Under the pieces are notes generated by a model that did not search any database, had not been told where the DNA came from, and was given only the letters and a program-made list of their open reading frames with translations. From positions 208,765 through 272,764 of the forward strand of contig NZ_JACSPV010000001.1 of the NCBI RefSeq assembly GCF_014836955.1: 64,000 nucleotides of DNA, read 5' to 3'. The position numbers were made by a program, and so were the translations under genes. The stretch comes from Bacillus norwichensis. GTDB taxonomy: Bacteria > Bacillota > Bacilli > Bacillales > Bacillaceae_C. Shown here piece after piece: positions 21,722 to 32,425 of this stretch (positions within the stretch are counted from its first letter, which is position 1; every line of letters starts with the position of its first letter).

Positions 21722-21848
21722 ATCAAATGCGCCTTGGCGTATTTGTGCCCAGGTTTATCGAGCTCCGCTGGAAGCTTTAACTTTATTCAGCCGGGTTTTC
21801 GCCCACCACTGAATGGAATATCAAGGACTTCTCCTGAATGAAGTTAAA
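21722..21848 (+). repeat. Dispersed intergenic repeat, copy A (shortened)
   Basis: It shares ATCAAATGCGCCTTGGCGTA at its left end, CTTTAACTTTATTCAGCCGG in the middle and GAATGAAGTTAAA at its right end with copies B, C and D. It lacks the block around AAAATCTGTGGCATCCGCC and most of the block before the AAGTC hairpin. It lies between recJ and the end of a decayed minus-strand gene. Confidence 0.8.
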
Positions 21849-22400
21849 ATAGGAATTAATCTGCACTAATACATTATGAACATCCTGTTCTTCCAGTAGC
21901 AATATCTTCACCCTGTTACCTACCCGATGTCCTTCCGCCACTGCATTTCCGGATCGACGGTGACTTAAGTAATACCCATTCTGTCGGGAGTAAAAGCTCA
22001 TCAACCCGCCGAATTTTTGGAACAGAAAAGACGATTTTTTCGTAACTCTCTGTCTGATCATCATCCATGATCCAATTTATTATATATAGCCCCTATTCGC
22101 ACAAGCCAGCTAATATTCGATGCACCAATTCCAATTAGTGCTGCGATAGATGAGCAAACATCAGAACGGTGTTCATAGGCATCTACGATCAGTGCTTCGC
22201 TATTGAGTTTTTCCTAAGCGATAAATTTATAATGGAATAATCCTTCCATGCCATGACGATAATGGAAAACACCACGGCAAAAATTGCTATTGAACTTGGT
22301 GCTTCCAAAGATGTGAAGGATGATTCAGCTATACGCTATAGTAACAGTAGTGTAGCCATTTCTGCTATATGCACCGGATAAGGGGTGATGGGATACTCCA
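21849..22400 (-). pseudogene. Decayed cation diffusion facilitator (CDF) transporter
   Basis: Minus-strand fragments in several frames line up with a CDF metal efflux protein. From the N-terminal side: AEMATLLLL with a stop, AIFAVVFSIIVMAWK, then in another frame SEALIVDAYEHRSDVCSSIA with LIGIGA. The HRSD motif is the transmembrane metal site of CDF proteins. At the C-terminus AEGHRVGNRVKILLLEEQDV and HNVLVQINSY match the cytoplasmic domain. At least three frameshifts or stops separate these pieces, so no functional product is expected. Some boundaries are approximate. Confidence 0.75.
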
Positions 22401-22526
22401 ATCCTGAAGGCTGTTCAAAACAGAAAATAGACTCGGAACGCTTAGTCATTCAGGAATCTCACTGGCGTAGTCAGCTTGCCCGTTCTCGGGTGGAAGTCTC
22501 ATTTTACTCCCCTTCTCATCCCAAGC

Positions 22527-22553
22527 AAAAAAGCCGCAATTCGCGGCTTTTTT
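22527..22553 (-). terminator. Terminator after secDF
   Basis: AAAAAAGCCGC pairs with GCGGCTTTTTT, 15 bases after the secDF stop; usable in both directions. Confidence 0.85.
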
Positions 22554-22567
22554 GGCTTTTACTTTTT

Positions 22568-24835
22568 CTATACTTGTGGTTCATCCGACCACTTTTTCTT
22601 TTGTTTTACTGTATTGATAGGACCATTTTTCTCCAATTCTTTTACCTTTAAATCATACCAAAGCTGGGCCGAAATGAAGATGGATGAATAGGTTCCTGCC
22701 AACAGGCCGACCAATAGCGCAAGAGAGAAATTCTGAATCGACTCACTGCCGAAAATCAACAGCGCCACTACAGTCACGATGACGGTCAATACGGTATTGA
22801 TGGATCGAGTTAATGTCTGGCGCAGTCCCTTGTTGACGATCTCAGCAATATCCTCTTTCGTTTTCAGTCGTTTTTTCGCTCTCATATTTTCACGAATCCG
22901 GTCAAATGTGACAATTGTGTCATTGATGGAATAACCGACAATTGTCAAGACGGCCGCAATAAATGTGAGGTCTACCTCAAGCCTCGTCAGACTGAAAAAC
23001 GCTACAATGAAAAAGGCATCATGGACAAGGCCAAGGATAGCAGAAAGTCCCATCCTATATTCAAATCGGAATGATACATAAATGACGATGCCCAATGCCG
23101 CTACTGCCAGAGCAAATAAGGCGTTTCTAGCCAGCTCTTTACCTACTGTAGATGACACGGTACTGACATTAGGTTCTGCTCCATATTTTTCTTCAAAATG
23201 ATCCTTCAGCTTAGCAATCTCATTTTTAGACATAGCCCCTTTATAACGAGCTACACCGATTTCCTGATCGGTTCCGGAAAGGACAATATCATCGGATGGC
23301 ACTCCTGCTGCATCCAACTCCCCGTTCAGTTCTTCGGTTGTTAAAGTCTTACCCGCATCGATTTCGACACGAGTTCCGCTTGAAAAATCAATTCCAAGAT
23401 TCAATCTGAACATGCCAAGAACGATTGCCCCAGCCATAAGCAGAATAACAGAAAAAGCATAAAACTTCTTCCTGTTTTTTACAAAGTCAAACCTGTCAAA
23501 TGGAGTTTTCAATTCATGTGCAGCAATATTTTCCGACAGGTCATGGATTTCCGACTTCTTAATGCCAAACCATCCCGGCTTTTCCTTGAAGAAGCGACTG
23601 TTGATCCATAGACCCAAAAGAAATCTCGATCCATAAACCGCTGTGATGAAGCTCATCAATATACTTAATATGAGCATCGTTGCAAACCCTTTGACAGAGC
23701 TTGTACCAAAGTAAAAAAGAACCGCTCCAGCCAACAAGGTTGTTATATTGGCATCAAGAATGGCAACAAATGAAGACTTGTTACCTGCTTGGAAGGCTGA
23801 GCGCAGCGACCGCCCAAGCTTGATCTCTTCCTTCAGCCTTTCGTATGTAAGGATGTTGGCATCAACCGCCATCCCTACACCCAAAATCAAGGCAGCGATA
23901 CCCGGTAAAGTAAGAACCCCGTTCATTAGTGTAAAGATGAGTAAAATTAAATAAATGTAGATAGACAAAGTGATTGTCGCAATGAATCCTGGGAAACGGT
24001 AATAAAAGATCATAAACAAGAATATAATCGCGATCCCAATGATTCCTGCTGTGACAGTTTTATCCATGGCCTGCTCACCAAATTTAGCCCCTACTGAAGT
24101 TGAATATACTTCAGTCAGTTTAACAGGCAGGGCACCGGCATTGAGCAGGTTAGCCAAGTTCTCTGCCTCTTCAGGTGTAAAATTCCCTTCAATGGAAACA
24201 TCAGTCTGATTAAATACTTGGTTGACATTTGGTGCAGAAAGTAGTTTTGTGCTATCGCCCGCAGCTGCCTTTTTGTAAGAGTCAACGCCCTCTTCGAAAT
24301 CCATCCAAATGGCGAGTTGATTGTTAGGCTTCATGCTGACAATCTTTTCTGTCACTTCTTTGAATTTCTTTTTATCCTTTAATTTGACGAGGACAATAGG
24401 CTGGTTTGTATCTGATGAAAAGCTTTGTTTGGCCGCTCCTTCAACAAGATCCGTTCCATCCAGCATCACATTGTCATTGACATCCCTGAAAGTAAGTGTA
24501 GCCTGGGTTCCAAGAATCTCCCTCGCCTGATTCTGATCTTCAACCCCCGCAAGTTGAACCCTAATTCTGTTTGAGCCTTCAATCTGGATATTCGGTTCGC
24601 TTACACCGAGTACGTTAACCCTTCGATTAAGCGCATCCGTCGTATGTACCAAAGTGTCCCTAGTTATTTTTTGTCCTTCTTTTGCCGGTTTTACATCATA
24701 TAAAACTTCAAAACCGCCCTGCAAATCAAGACCGAGCTTTATATTGTTTATAATATTGTTTGTTGTCGAGCCCATAATTCCAGCAATAAAAATTAATATG
24801 AGGAAAAAGGCTATGATCCGGCTTCTTTTTACCAT
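22568..24835 (-). CDS. secDF: Protein translocase fusion SecDF
   Basis: An RND-family membrane protein that uses the proton motive force to complete Sec-dependent export. The 755 residues hold SecD (about 1-415) followed by SecF (about 440-755), the natural fusion of Bacillus. SecD shows NIKLGLDLQGGFEVLYDV near residue 32 and the TM4 stretch GVGMAVDANILTYERLKEE near 315. SecF shows the matching TVVGYSINDTIVTFDRIREN near 640. The ATG at 24835 (MVKRSRIIAF) follows GAGGAGG; an upstream in-frame TTG is unlikely because it precedes that site. Confidence 0.96.
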   Translation of the reverse strand: MVKRSRIIAFFLILIFIAGIMGSTTNNIINNIKLGLDLQGGFEVLYDVKPAKEGQKITRDTLVHTTDALNRRVNVLGVSEPNIQIEGSNRIRVQLAGVEDQNQAREILGTQATLTFRDVNDNVMLDGTDLVEGAAKQSFSSDTNQPIVLVKLKDKKKFKEVTEKIVSMKPNNQLAIWMDFEEGVDSYKKAAAGDSTKLLSAPNVNQVFNQTDVSIEGNFTPEEAENLANLLNAGALPVKLTEVYSTSVGAKFGEQAMDKTVTAGIIGIAIIFLFMIFYYRFPGFIATITLSIYIYLILLIFTLMNGVLTLPGIAALILGVGMAVDANILTYERLKEEIKLGRSLRSAFQAGNKSSFVAILDANITTLLAGAVLFYFGTSSVKGFATMLILSILMSFITAVYGSRFLLGLWINSRFFKEKPGWFGIKKSEIHDLSENIAAHELKTPFDRFDFVKNRKKFYAFSVILLMAGAIVLGMFRLNLGIDFSSGTRVEIDAGKTLTTEELNGELDAAGVPSDDIVLSGTDQEIGVARYKGAMSKNEIAKLKDHFEEKYGAEPNVSTVSSTVGKELARNALFALAVAALGIVIYVSFRFEYRMGLSAILGLVHDAFFIVAFFSLTRLEVDLTFIAAVLTIVGYSINDTIVTFDRIRENMRAKKRLKTKEDIAEIVNKGLRQTLTRSINTVLTVIVTVVALLIFGSESIQNFSLALLVGLLAGTYSSIFISAQLWYDLKVKELEKNGPINTVKQKKKWSDEPQV

Positions 24836-24870
24836 TAAATATAAGTCCTCCTCGGATGACAAGCATCTTC

Positions 24871-24900
24871 TTTATCTGTTTTGATTATGAAACAGATAAA
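24871..24900. repeat. Perfect 11-bp hairpin between comN and secDF
   Basis: TTTATCTGTTT pairs with AAACAGATAAA across eight bases. There is no T run on either strand, so it is not a classic terminator; it could stabilise a transcript end or act as a processing site. Confidence 0.45.
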
Positions 24901-24908
24901 AAGGAGTG

Positions 24909-25232
24909 TCAATCTTCATCTGTTTTCAATAATTGTTGAATACCTTCATTTTCGAGATCCTCTAATGAATCTACTTGTGAGCGAAATGCTTCCACAGTCG
25001 CAAAGTTCATAAAATCCCCTGCCTTTAAGGAGAGGACATCGGAAACCAATTCATGGACCCTTATCCCTTCTTTGGGCTTCTTCCAAGCTTTTTCAGTTAA
25101 AAACCTCCATAAATCCTCAATGGAAATATCCTCATACCCAAGAATGACGAACTCCTCCGCTTTACTCAATAATGCAGGTTTGAGCCTATGGAAGTAGCCG
25201 TCGTATTCATGCTTAGATTCTGACATCCGCAT
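24909..25232 (-). CDS. comN: ComN-like post-transcriptional regulator
   Basis: A small soluble protein of the ComN (YrzD) family, which in B. subtilis controls comE competence mRNA accumulation. The 107 residues include the conserved YFHRLKPALLSKAEEFVILG and VHELVSDVLSLKAGDFMNFA. There is no recognisable RNA-binding fold. It sits between secDF and divergent spoVB, as in B. subtilis. The start at 25232 follows AAGGGCGGG; an ATG two codons later is also possible. Confidence 0.85.
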   Translation of the reverse strand: MRMSESKHEYDGYFHRLKPALLSKAEEFVILGYEDISIEDLWRFLTEKAWKKPKEGIRVHELVSDVLSLKAGDFMNFATVEAFRSQVDSLEDLENEGIQQLLKTDED

Positions 25233-25344
25233 ACCCGCCCTTCATTTTTCCAGTACAAAGCCTGAACTTGTCATGCTTTGTCCAACACTGTGCATATACA
25301 TAATTGTAATCGAATTGAGCAAATTTGAGAAGGCAGGGAAATAG

Positions 25345-26889
25345 ATGTCAAAGTTTTTGAAGGGCACAATGATATTAATGGCTGCAGGCCTCGTCACAAG
25401 ACTGCTAGGTTTTATCAATAGAATCGTCATTGCACGTCTGATTGGTGAAGAAGGGGTAGGCTTGTACATGATGGCTTATCCGACGCTGGTCCTTGTAGTG
25501 ACCATTACGCAACTTGGCCTGCCAGTGGCCATTTCCAAAGCCGTGGCTGAAGCAGATATCAAAGGAGATCAGCGGAAAGTAAAAAAGATACTTGTCGTTT
25601 CGTTGACGGTAACAGGTACACTCTCGCTTCTCTTTACACCTGCGCTTATTTTGCTTGGCCCATTGCTTTCCAAAACACTTTTTACTGATCCGAGAATTTA
25701 TTATCCACTCACAGCCATTGCACCAATCATACCGATCATAGCCATTTCTTCAGTTATCAGAGGCTATTTCCAAGGTAAGCAAAATATGAAGCCATCTGCT
25801 ATATCCCAAGTCTTGGAGCAGGCAGTGCGCATCACACTAATAGCCGTACTAACGAAGACCTTTCTTCCAATGGGAATAGAATATGCGGCGGCAGCAGCAA
25901 TGGTTGCATCAGTGATAGGAGAGCTTGCTTCGCTTTTATACTTGTTTGCAATGTTTAAAGTGAAGAAAAGATTCCCCGTTAGAAGAAACTTTTTAGATGC
26001 TTTAAAAGGTGGAAAAGCGACGTTCAAGGAATTGATGAATGTGGCATTGCCTACTACAGGCAGCAGAATGATTGGATCTTTGTCGTGGTTTTTTGAGCCG
26101 ATTATCGTATCGCAAAGTCTTTTATTGGCAGGAGTAGCTGCTGGGATTGCTACGAAACAGTATGGACTTTTGACCGGATATGCCCTGCCCTTACTGACTC
26201 TGCCTTCCTTTATCACCTTTTCCCTTGCAACCTCCCTTGTACCGGCTATAAGTGAGGCAAATGCTGTCCGTAACCATAAGCTGGTGGAACACAGACTGCA
26301 ACAAGCACTTCGCTTCGCGCTGCTTTCCGGTGGGTTGTCTGTCATCGTTTTGTTTACATTCGCTGAGCCATTGATGAAGCTCATATACGGATCGGAAAAT
26401 GGGGCTTATTTTATTAAGCTGATGGCACCATTCTTCATCTTTCATTATTATCAAGGCCCTCTTCAAGCCATTTTGCAGGCTCTTGACCTTGCTAGGGCCG
26501 CCATGATCAACAGTCTCATTGGAAATGCTGTCAAGCTTGGGGTTATCTTTATACTGGCCTCCCAACCACACATCGGGATTACTGGGGCCGCACTTGGAAT
26601 TGCAGCAGGAACTTTATTGATCACAGCACTCCACTATGCCACTGTTTTAAGAAAAGTCCAATTTACTGTGTATATTAAAGAATACTTTAAATTTTTTGTT
26701 GCAGCCATACTGGCGGGCTGGAGCGGAAAAATAATATATGACTCATTGTTTTTCGATTCAAACTTTATAGAGCTCTCTGTAGGAATCATCTTCACAACAA
26801 TAATTTACCTCGCTTTGTTATTCGGCCTTAAACTCGTGAACAAAAGCGACATGACCAAAATCCCTGTCATCGGAAATCTGATAAAATGA
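25345..26889 (+). CDS. spoVB: Stage V sporulation protein B (MATE-like lipid II flippase family)
   Basis: A polytopic membrane protein of the MurJ/MOP superfamily, needed for spore cortex synthesis. The 514-residue protein has about 14 hydrophobic segments and starts MSKFLKGTMILMAAGLVTRL, with the family motif FINRIVIARLIGEEGVGLYM near residue 25. The ribosome binding site is AGGGAAAT. A GGGGTCAGACCCC element starts one base after the stop and may terminate it. Confidence 0.95.
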   Translation: MSKFLKGTMILMAAGLVTRLLGFINRIVIARLIGEEGVGLYMMAYPTLVLVVTITQLGLPVAISKAVAEADIKGDQRKVKKILVVSLTVTGTLSLLFTPALILLGPLLSKTLFTDPRIYYPLTAIAPIIPIIAISSVIRGYFQGKQNMKPSAISQVLEQAVRITLIAVLTKTFLPMGIEYAAAAAMVASVIGELASLLYLFAMFKVKKRFPVRRNFLDALKGGKATFKELMNVALPTTGSRMIGSLSWFFEPIIVSQSLLLAGVAAGIATKQYGLLTGYALPLLTLPSFITFSLATSLVPAISEANAVRNHKLVEHRLQQALRFALLSGGLSVIVLFTFAEPLMKLIYGSENGAYFIKLMAPFFIFHYYQGPLQAILQALDLARAAMINSLIGNAVKLGVIFILASQPHIGITGAALGIAAGTLLITALHYATVLRKVQFTVYIKEYFKFFVAAILAGWSGKIIYDSLFFDSNFIELSVGIIFTTIIYLALLFGLKLVNKSDMTKIPVIGNLIK

Positions 26890-26890
26890 G

Positions 26891-26952
26891 AGGGGTCAGA
26901 CCCCCATCCCATTAAAGTGGTAACACATTAACGCGGTGGGGGTCTGACCCCT
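26891..26952. repeat. GGGGTCAGACCCC element, copy 1
   Basis: AGGGGTCAGACCCCCA and TGGGGGTCTGACCCCT form perfect 16-nt inverted arms around 30 bases containing ATTAACGC. Each arm is itself a 13-nt near-palindrome. It fills the gap between the convergent stops of spoVB and the DUF421 gene, and could serve as a two-way terminator. Confidence 0.85.
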
Positions 26953-26964
26953 TTAGTGACTCCT

Positions 26965-27624
26965 TTAGTTTTTATTCTGTTTATCGATGTAATCCACATA
27001 AAATTTTCCGTCTTGGAAGCTGCAAAATGAGATGTTTTCGATTTCTTTGTGTCCCCTGTTCTCCAGTTCTCGTCTAAGCCATTGTTCGCTTTTATTTGAT
27101 TCTTTCAGTCCATCCTGCTGGATTTCACCATCAACCACAAGAGGTACTGTGACGGAACCTGCCTTCTTTTTGTTTCCTTTTTTAAATACAGACAGTTCAC
27201 CCGATGTTTCCAAAATTGCAAACTCCACATCTGAAATGTTGCTAATATCCTTCTGTCGTAGCTGCATGAGCAAATCATCAAAATTATATCGATGTTTTTT
27301 CATTTCCTTTTCATTGATCTTTCCTTTGTCGATGATTACAGAAGATTTTCCATCGATTAGACTACGAAATTTCCTGTTTTTTAAGGATACGTACGCCATT
27401 CCTACCTGAATGAGCAGCAACACAGCCATTGGAACAATTGTATGCAAAATAGGATCTTTATGCTGTTCAATAGCAATCACTGCCATTTCCCCGATCATAA
27501 TGAAAACTACAAGGTCCAGAACGCTAAGTTCCCCGATTTCCCTTTTTCCCATCAGACGGAAAATAACAAGTATAACTCCATAGAGAAGAATGGTCCGGAA
27601 AATAATAATCCAAAAATCATTCAC
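26965..27624 (-). CDS. DUF421/YetF-domain membrane protein (YrbG-like)
   Basis: A 219-residue protein with three N-terminal transmembrane segments, the conserved RLMGKREIGELSVLDLVVFI near residue 22, and a cytoplasmic DUF421 domain with FDDLLMQLRQKDISNISDVE near 120. Family members of this kind are partly linked to spore properties in Bacillus; a precise function is not known. The GTG at 27624 is chosen because AGGAGGGA lies eight to nine bases upstream; the open frame continues seven codons further but would place that site inside the gene. Confidence 0.88.
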   Translation of the reverse strand: MNDFWIIIFRTILLYGVILVIFRLMGKREIGELSVLDLVVFIMIGEMAVIAIEQHKDPILHTIVPMAVLLLIQVGMAYVSLKNRKFRSLIDGKSSVIIDKGKINEKEMKKHRYNFDDLLMQLRQKDISNISDVEFAILETSGELSVFKKGNKKKAGSVTVPLVVDGEIQQDGLKESNKSEQWLRRELENRGHKEIENISFCSFQDGKFYVDYIDKQNKN

Positions 27625-27775
27625 AAATATTTCCCTCCTGTTCAAAACTCATGACTTAGTATGAACAACAATTTGATAAACATGAGGAAAAAGGCTTCTA
27701 ATAACGGAATTCGTGAATATGTTGTAGAAGGACAGGCGTATTTTTAGCCCAAATGTTTAAAGAAAGGAGTGAAAG

Positions 27776-28174
27776 ATGATCGAAGCAAAGAATTTCGGGG
27801 TATCCGTCTTATATGGGGTCATTACAATATTCCTTCTCGCCGCAATTACGAGTTTAGTTTTCTCATTCATTTTATCTTTCACCAATACTCAAGAAAAATC
27901 TATCCGTTTACTTATCACGATCATCTCCTTTTTCAGTGTATTTGCCGGAGGCTTCATTTGTGGTGGCAAAGGCAGGCAAAAAGGATGGGTACTGGGCGGA
28001 GCAACAGGTCTTTTATACAGCTTGATCATTTTGTCATATCAATATTTAGGCCATGGTTCCCTTTTCACATTGGAACAGCTCGTTTACTACACATGTTATA
28101 CATTGACTGCCATGATGGGGGGCGTACTTGGGGTGAATATCGCGGGTGGTCCAACGCAACAACAGCATCATTGA
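27776..28174 (+). CDS. TIGR04086-family membrane protein (YrzE-like)
   Basis: A 132-residue protein with four predicted membrane segments, separated by the loop FICGGKGRQKGWVLGGATG near residue 60, a signature of the TIGR04086 family. AAAGGAGTGAAAG gives a strong ribosome binding site. Function unknown; the gene lies between DUF421 and yajC genes as in B. subtilis. Confidence 0.88.
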   Translation: MIEAKNFGVSVLYGVITIFLLAAITSLVFSFILSFTNTQEKSIRLLITIISFFSVFAGGFICGGKGRQKGWVLGGATGLLYSLIILSYQYLGHGSLFTLEQLVYYTCYTLTAMMGGVLGVNIAGGPTQQQHH

Positions 28175-28493
28175 AGAAAACAACTATCCTGATAAGCATA
28201 AGAAAACACGCTCAAAAATACCTCACCATTGGAAAAAGGTAGCGCTCGTTTAGCAATGTACAGACTAAACGAAGCCTGACGAGATAAAGGGAAACGTATT
28301 GAATAGTCGCTTATTGATACAAAGTTAGACGAACACTGAAAAAGGTGAAGTTGTGCTTAAAAAATACCCGGCCAAATCCTTACGTCAATAGCACTAGCCA
28401 CTTCGCTAACGCTAGCCATTCTTGTGTCCGTGTGAGCGGCGCACCAGCTTAATTGGGCCTGCAAGTCGTAGTAAACTTTAGTATTTTCAATAT
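28175..28493. other. Gap with no recognised gene
   Basis: About 320 bases between convergent genes. No ORF with a ribosome binding site, no repeat shared with the rest of the window and no known RNA were recognised. Confidence 0.4.
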
Positions 28494-28528
28494 AAAAAAG
28501 AAGCGTCAAACGAATGCGCTTCTTTTTT
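28494..28528. terminator. Bidirectional terminator after yajC
   Basis: A 12-bp perfect stem AAAAAAGAAGCG with CGCTTCTTTTTT and an 11-nt loop, five bases from the yajC stop. Confidence 0.88.
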
Positions 28529-28533
28529 ATGTA

Positions 28534-28794
28534 TTAAGATTGAACAACTTCCCTTATTGCATTGCGATCATATGTAAGTCTGCTTCCATCACCGCAAAGA
28601 ATGACGATTGTCCCTTCATCAATAGCATCAATCGTACCATGAAGGCCTCCGATTGTGACGATCTTGTCCCCTTTTTGCAAATTACTCTGCATCGTTTGGA
28701 CTGCTTTTTGCCGCTTTTGGTTCGGTCTGATTAGCAGAAAATAAAACAAGACGATCATTAATAGGAACGGTGTTAAATTGGCGAGTGTACCCAA
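28534..28794 (-). CDS. yajC: Preprotein translocase subunit YajC
   Basis: A small single-span membrane protein associated with the SecDF complex. The 86 residues have one N-terminal transmembrane helix (LTPFLLMIVLFYFLLIRP), then the conserved GDKIVTIGGLHGTIDAID near residue 45. It is the last gene of the ruvA-ruvB-queA-tgt-yajC unit. Confidence 0.94.
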   Translation of the reverse strand: MGTLANLTPFLLMIVLFYFLLIRPNQKRQKAVQTMQSNLQKGDKIVTIGGLHGTIDAIDEGTIVILCGDGSRLTYDRNAIREVVQS

Positions 28795-28824
28795 AGTTTT
28801 TCCTCCTTTCTCGATTGCATTTAT

Positions 28825-30168
<1,344 letters not shown>

Positions 30169-30173
<5 letters not shown>

Positions 30174-31197
30174 TAATCAACATAGCATCCCCGAAACTGA
30201 AAAATCTGTACTTCTCTTGAACAGCCGTTTCGTATGCATGCAAGATGTATTCACGTCCAGCTAATGCACTGACAAGCATGATCAGTGTAGACATCGGCAA
30301 ATGAAAATTCGTAACTAGCCCGTCAATGGCCTGGAATTCATATCCCGGGTAAATGAAAATATCAGTCCAGCCGTTCCCAGCTAAAAATGCCCCTCCGTTA
30401 GCCCTTGCGATCGTTTCAAGTGTCCTCGTAGAAGTAGTTCCTACTGAAATAATTCTGCCACCGTCCTTTTTTACTTGGTTCAAAAGGGCAGCCGTTTCCT
30501 CCGACATGCGGTAAAACTCAACATGCATGTCATGATCTTCAACACTATCTACACTCACAGGCCTAAATGTTCCGAGTCCTACATGAAGGGTAATAAATGC
30601 CACATGAACCCCTTTTACTTTCAAAGATTCAAGAATTTCATTTGTAAAATGGAGACCGGCCGTCGGAGCAGCAGCTGATCCCCTTTCCCGAGCGTATACT
30701 GTCTGGTATCTGTCTTGATCTTCAAGCTGTTCTTTTATGTATGGAGGAAGCGGCATCTTCCCAAGCGAATCCAAAATTTCATAAAAGATACCTTCATATT
30801 GAAACTCAAACTGCCTGCCACCATGATCCTCGGTTCCTGTGCAAACTGCTTTCAGTCGGCCATCACCAAAAGAGATTTCAGTTCCCTTTTTAACCCGCTT
30901 TGCCGGCTTGACAAGTGTCTCCCAACGATCTTCATTTATTTGTTTAAGCAAAAGCACTTCAACTTTTGCTCCTGTGTCCGTTTTTATTCCAAACAGACGG
31001 GCAGGCAGCACCTTTGTATCGTTCAAAACAAGGCAGTCCCCAGGATTCAAATAATCGATCAGATTGCTAAAAGTTTCGTGTCTTACCTCACCCGTTTGTT
31101 TATTTAATACCATCAACCTACTTGAGGATCGATCTTCCAGCGGTGTCTGCGCAATCAACGCCTCAGGCAGGTTGAAATCAAACATGTCTACTTTCAA
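30169..31197 (-). CDS. queA: S-adenosylmethionine:tRNA ribosyltransferase-isomerase
   Basis: QueA converts preQ1 in tRNA to epoxyqueuosine using the ribosyl group of SAM. The 342 residues match the B. subtilis length. Conserved blocks include DTKVLPARL near residue 60, [13 protein letters not shown] near 172, [11 protein letters not shown] near 200 and GTTSTRTLE near 253. The start is a TTG at 31197, with GGGAGG upstream at the end of the DUF2905 gene. Its stop codon is the first codon of repeat copy B as read on this strand. Confidence 0.96.
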
Positions 31198-31200
31198 AAT

Positions 31201-31407
31201 TCATTTAAGCCTCCCAACTAGAAAAAAGATTGCCGATAAAATGATGCTGATGATGATAGATGTCATAACAGGGAAAAAGAAAGTTGCATTCCCTTTCTTG
31301 ATTACAATATCGCCGGGAAGCCTTCCAAGATTAAGAAAATGTATTAAAAACCCAGCAATAAAAATCACTGCACCGGCAATCATTAAAAGCTTCGCCATCC
31401 CATTCAA
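31201..31407 (-). CDS. DUF2905 membrane protein
   Basis: A 68-residue protein with two transmembrane helices flanking [22 protein letters not shown], the DUF2905 signature. A TTG at 31407 overlaps the ruvB stop (TTGA) and has GGAGGTG about eight bases upstream. Function unknown; such genes commonly follow ruvB in Bacillaceae. Confidence 0.88.
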   Translation of the reverse strand: MNGMAKLLMIAGAVIFIAGFLIHFLNLGRLPGDIVIKKGNATFFFPVMTSIIISIILSAIFFLVGRLK

Positions 31408-32405
31408 GGATGCGGCACCTCCAATTTGAAATGTTCATATACTTGCTGCGTTACCATCCGTCCCCTCGGAGTCCGCTGCAAGAATCCGATTTGAAGAAGA
31501 TAGGGTTCATAAACATCTTCAATCGTGGTCGATTCCTCCCCTATACTAGCAGCAATTGTATCAATTCCAACAGGACCGCCCCTGAACTTCTCAATAATCC
31601 CTCTCAGAAGCTTATGATCAATGTGATCAAGTCCAAGCTTGTCTACCTGGAGCAGCTCAAGTGCTTGATCAGCCAATTGAAGTGTAATGATACCATTTGC
31701 ACGTACCTGTGCAAAGTCACGCACTCTCCTGAGGAGACGATTGGCTATTCGGGGCGTTCCCCTTGAACGCCTCGCAATCTCAACAGCTCCGTCCCATTCA
31801 ATCTGGGTGTCTAGTATTTCAGCAGTCCTGACAACAATGTCGGTGAGCTGTTTATCATTATAATATTCTAATCGGCTTAACACTCCGAAACGATCGCGCA
31901 AAGGAGCAGAAACAGCTCCAGCGCGAGTGGTCGCACCGACTAAGGTAAATGGGGGTAAGTCAAGCCTGACAGACCGTGCTTCCGGCCCTTTTCCAATCAC
32001 AATATCCAGGCAATAGTCCTCCATTGCCGGATACAAAACCTCTTCAATTGCACGCGGCAATCGGTGAATTTCATCTATAAACAGAACCTCACCAGGTTCA
32101 AGTGAAGTTAGGATAGCTGCGAGATCCCCCGGCCGCTCAATTGCAGGACCGGACGTAGTTCTTACATTCACGCCCATTTCGTTGGCAATTACCACTGCCA
32201 GCGTTGTTTTTCCAAGACCTGGCGGACCATACAGCAACACATGGTCAAGTGCTTCTTTTCTCATTTTTGCCGCTTCAATAAAGATGGACAGATTACTTTT
32301 CACCTTGTCCTGGCCGATATACTGGGAAAGCGACTGCGGACGGAGACTTTGTTCAAAAGATACCTCATTCATAGACGCTTCTCCAGAAAGCACCCTTTCC
32401 TCCAT
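31404..32405 (-). CDS. ruvB: Holliday junction branch migration helicase RuvB
   Basis: The AAA+ motor of the RuvAB branch migration complex. The 333 residues have Walker [10 protein letters not shown] near residue 60, Walker [10 protein letters not shown] near 110, sensor 1 LVGATTRAG near 155, and a C-terminal winged helix. It is 20 bases downstream of ruvA. Confidence 0.97.
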   Translation of the reverse strand: MEERVLSGEASMNEVSFEQSLRPQSLSQYIGQDKVKSNLSIFIEAAKMRKEALDHVLLYGPPGLGKTTLAVVIANEMGVNVRTTSGPAIERPGDLAAILTSLEPGEVLFIDEIHRLPRAIEEVLYPAMEDYCLDIVIGKGPEARSVRLDLPPFTLVGATTRAGAVSAPLRDRFGVLSRLEYYNDKQLTDIVVRTAEILDTQIEWDGAVEIARRSRGTPRIANRLLRRVRDFAQVRANGIITLQLADQALELLQVDKLGLDHIDHKLLRGIIEKFRGGPVGIDTIAASIGEESTTIEDVYEPYLLQIGFLQRTPRGRMVTQQVYEHFKLEVPHP

Positions 32406-32425
32406 CCATGATCACTCCTTCCATG

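Noticed and set aside
25764-26384. 206-codon frame antisense to spoVB
   Set aside because: It is the reverse of a strongly coding membrane protein; composition mirrors spoVB codons.
26891-26952. Repeats as a CRISPR array
   Set aside because: Only two cores per site, palindromic, no regular spacers and no cas genes.
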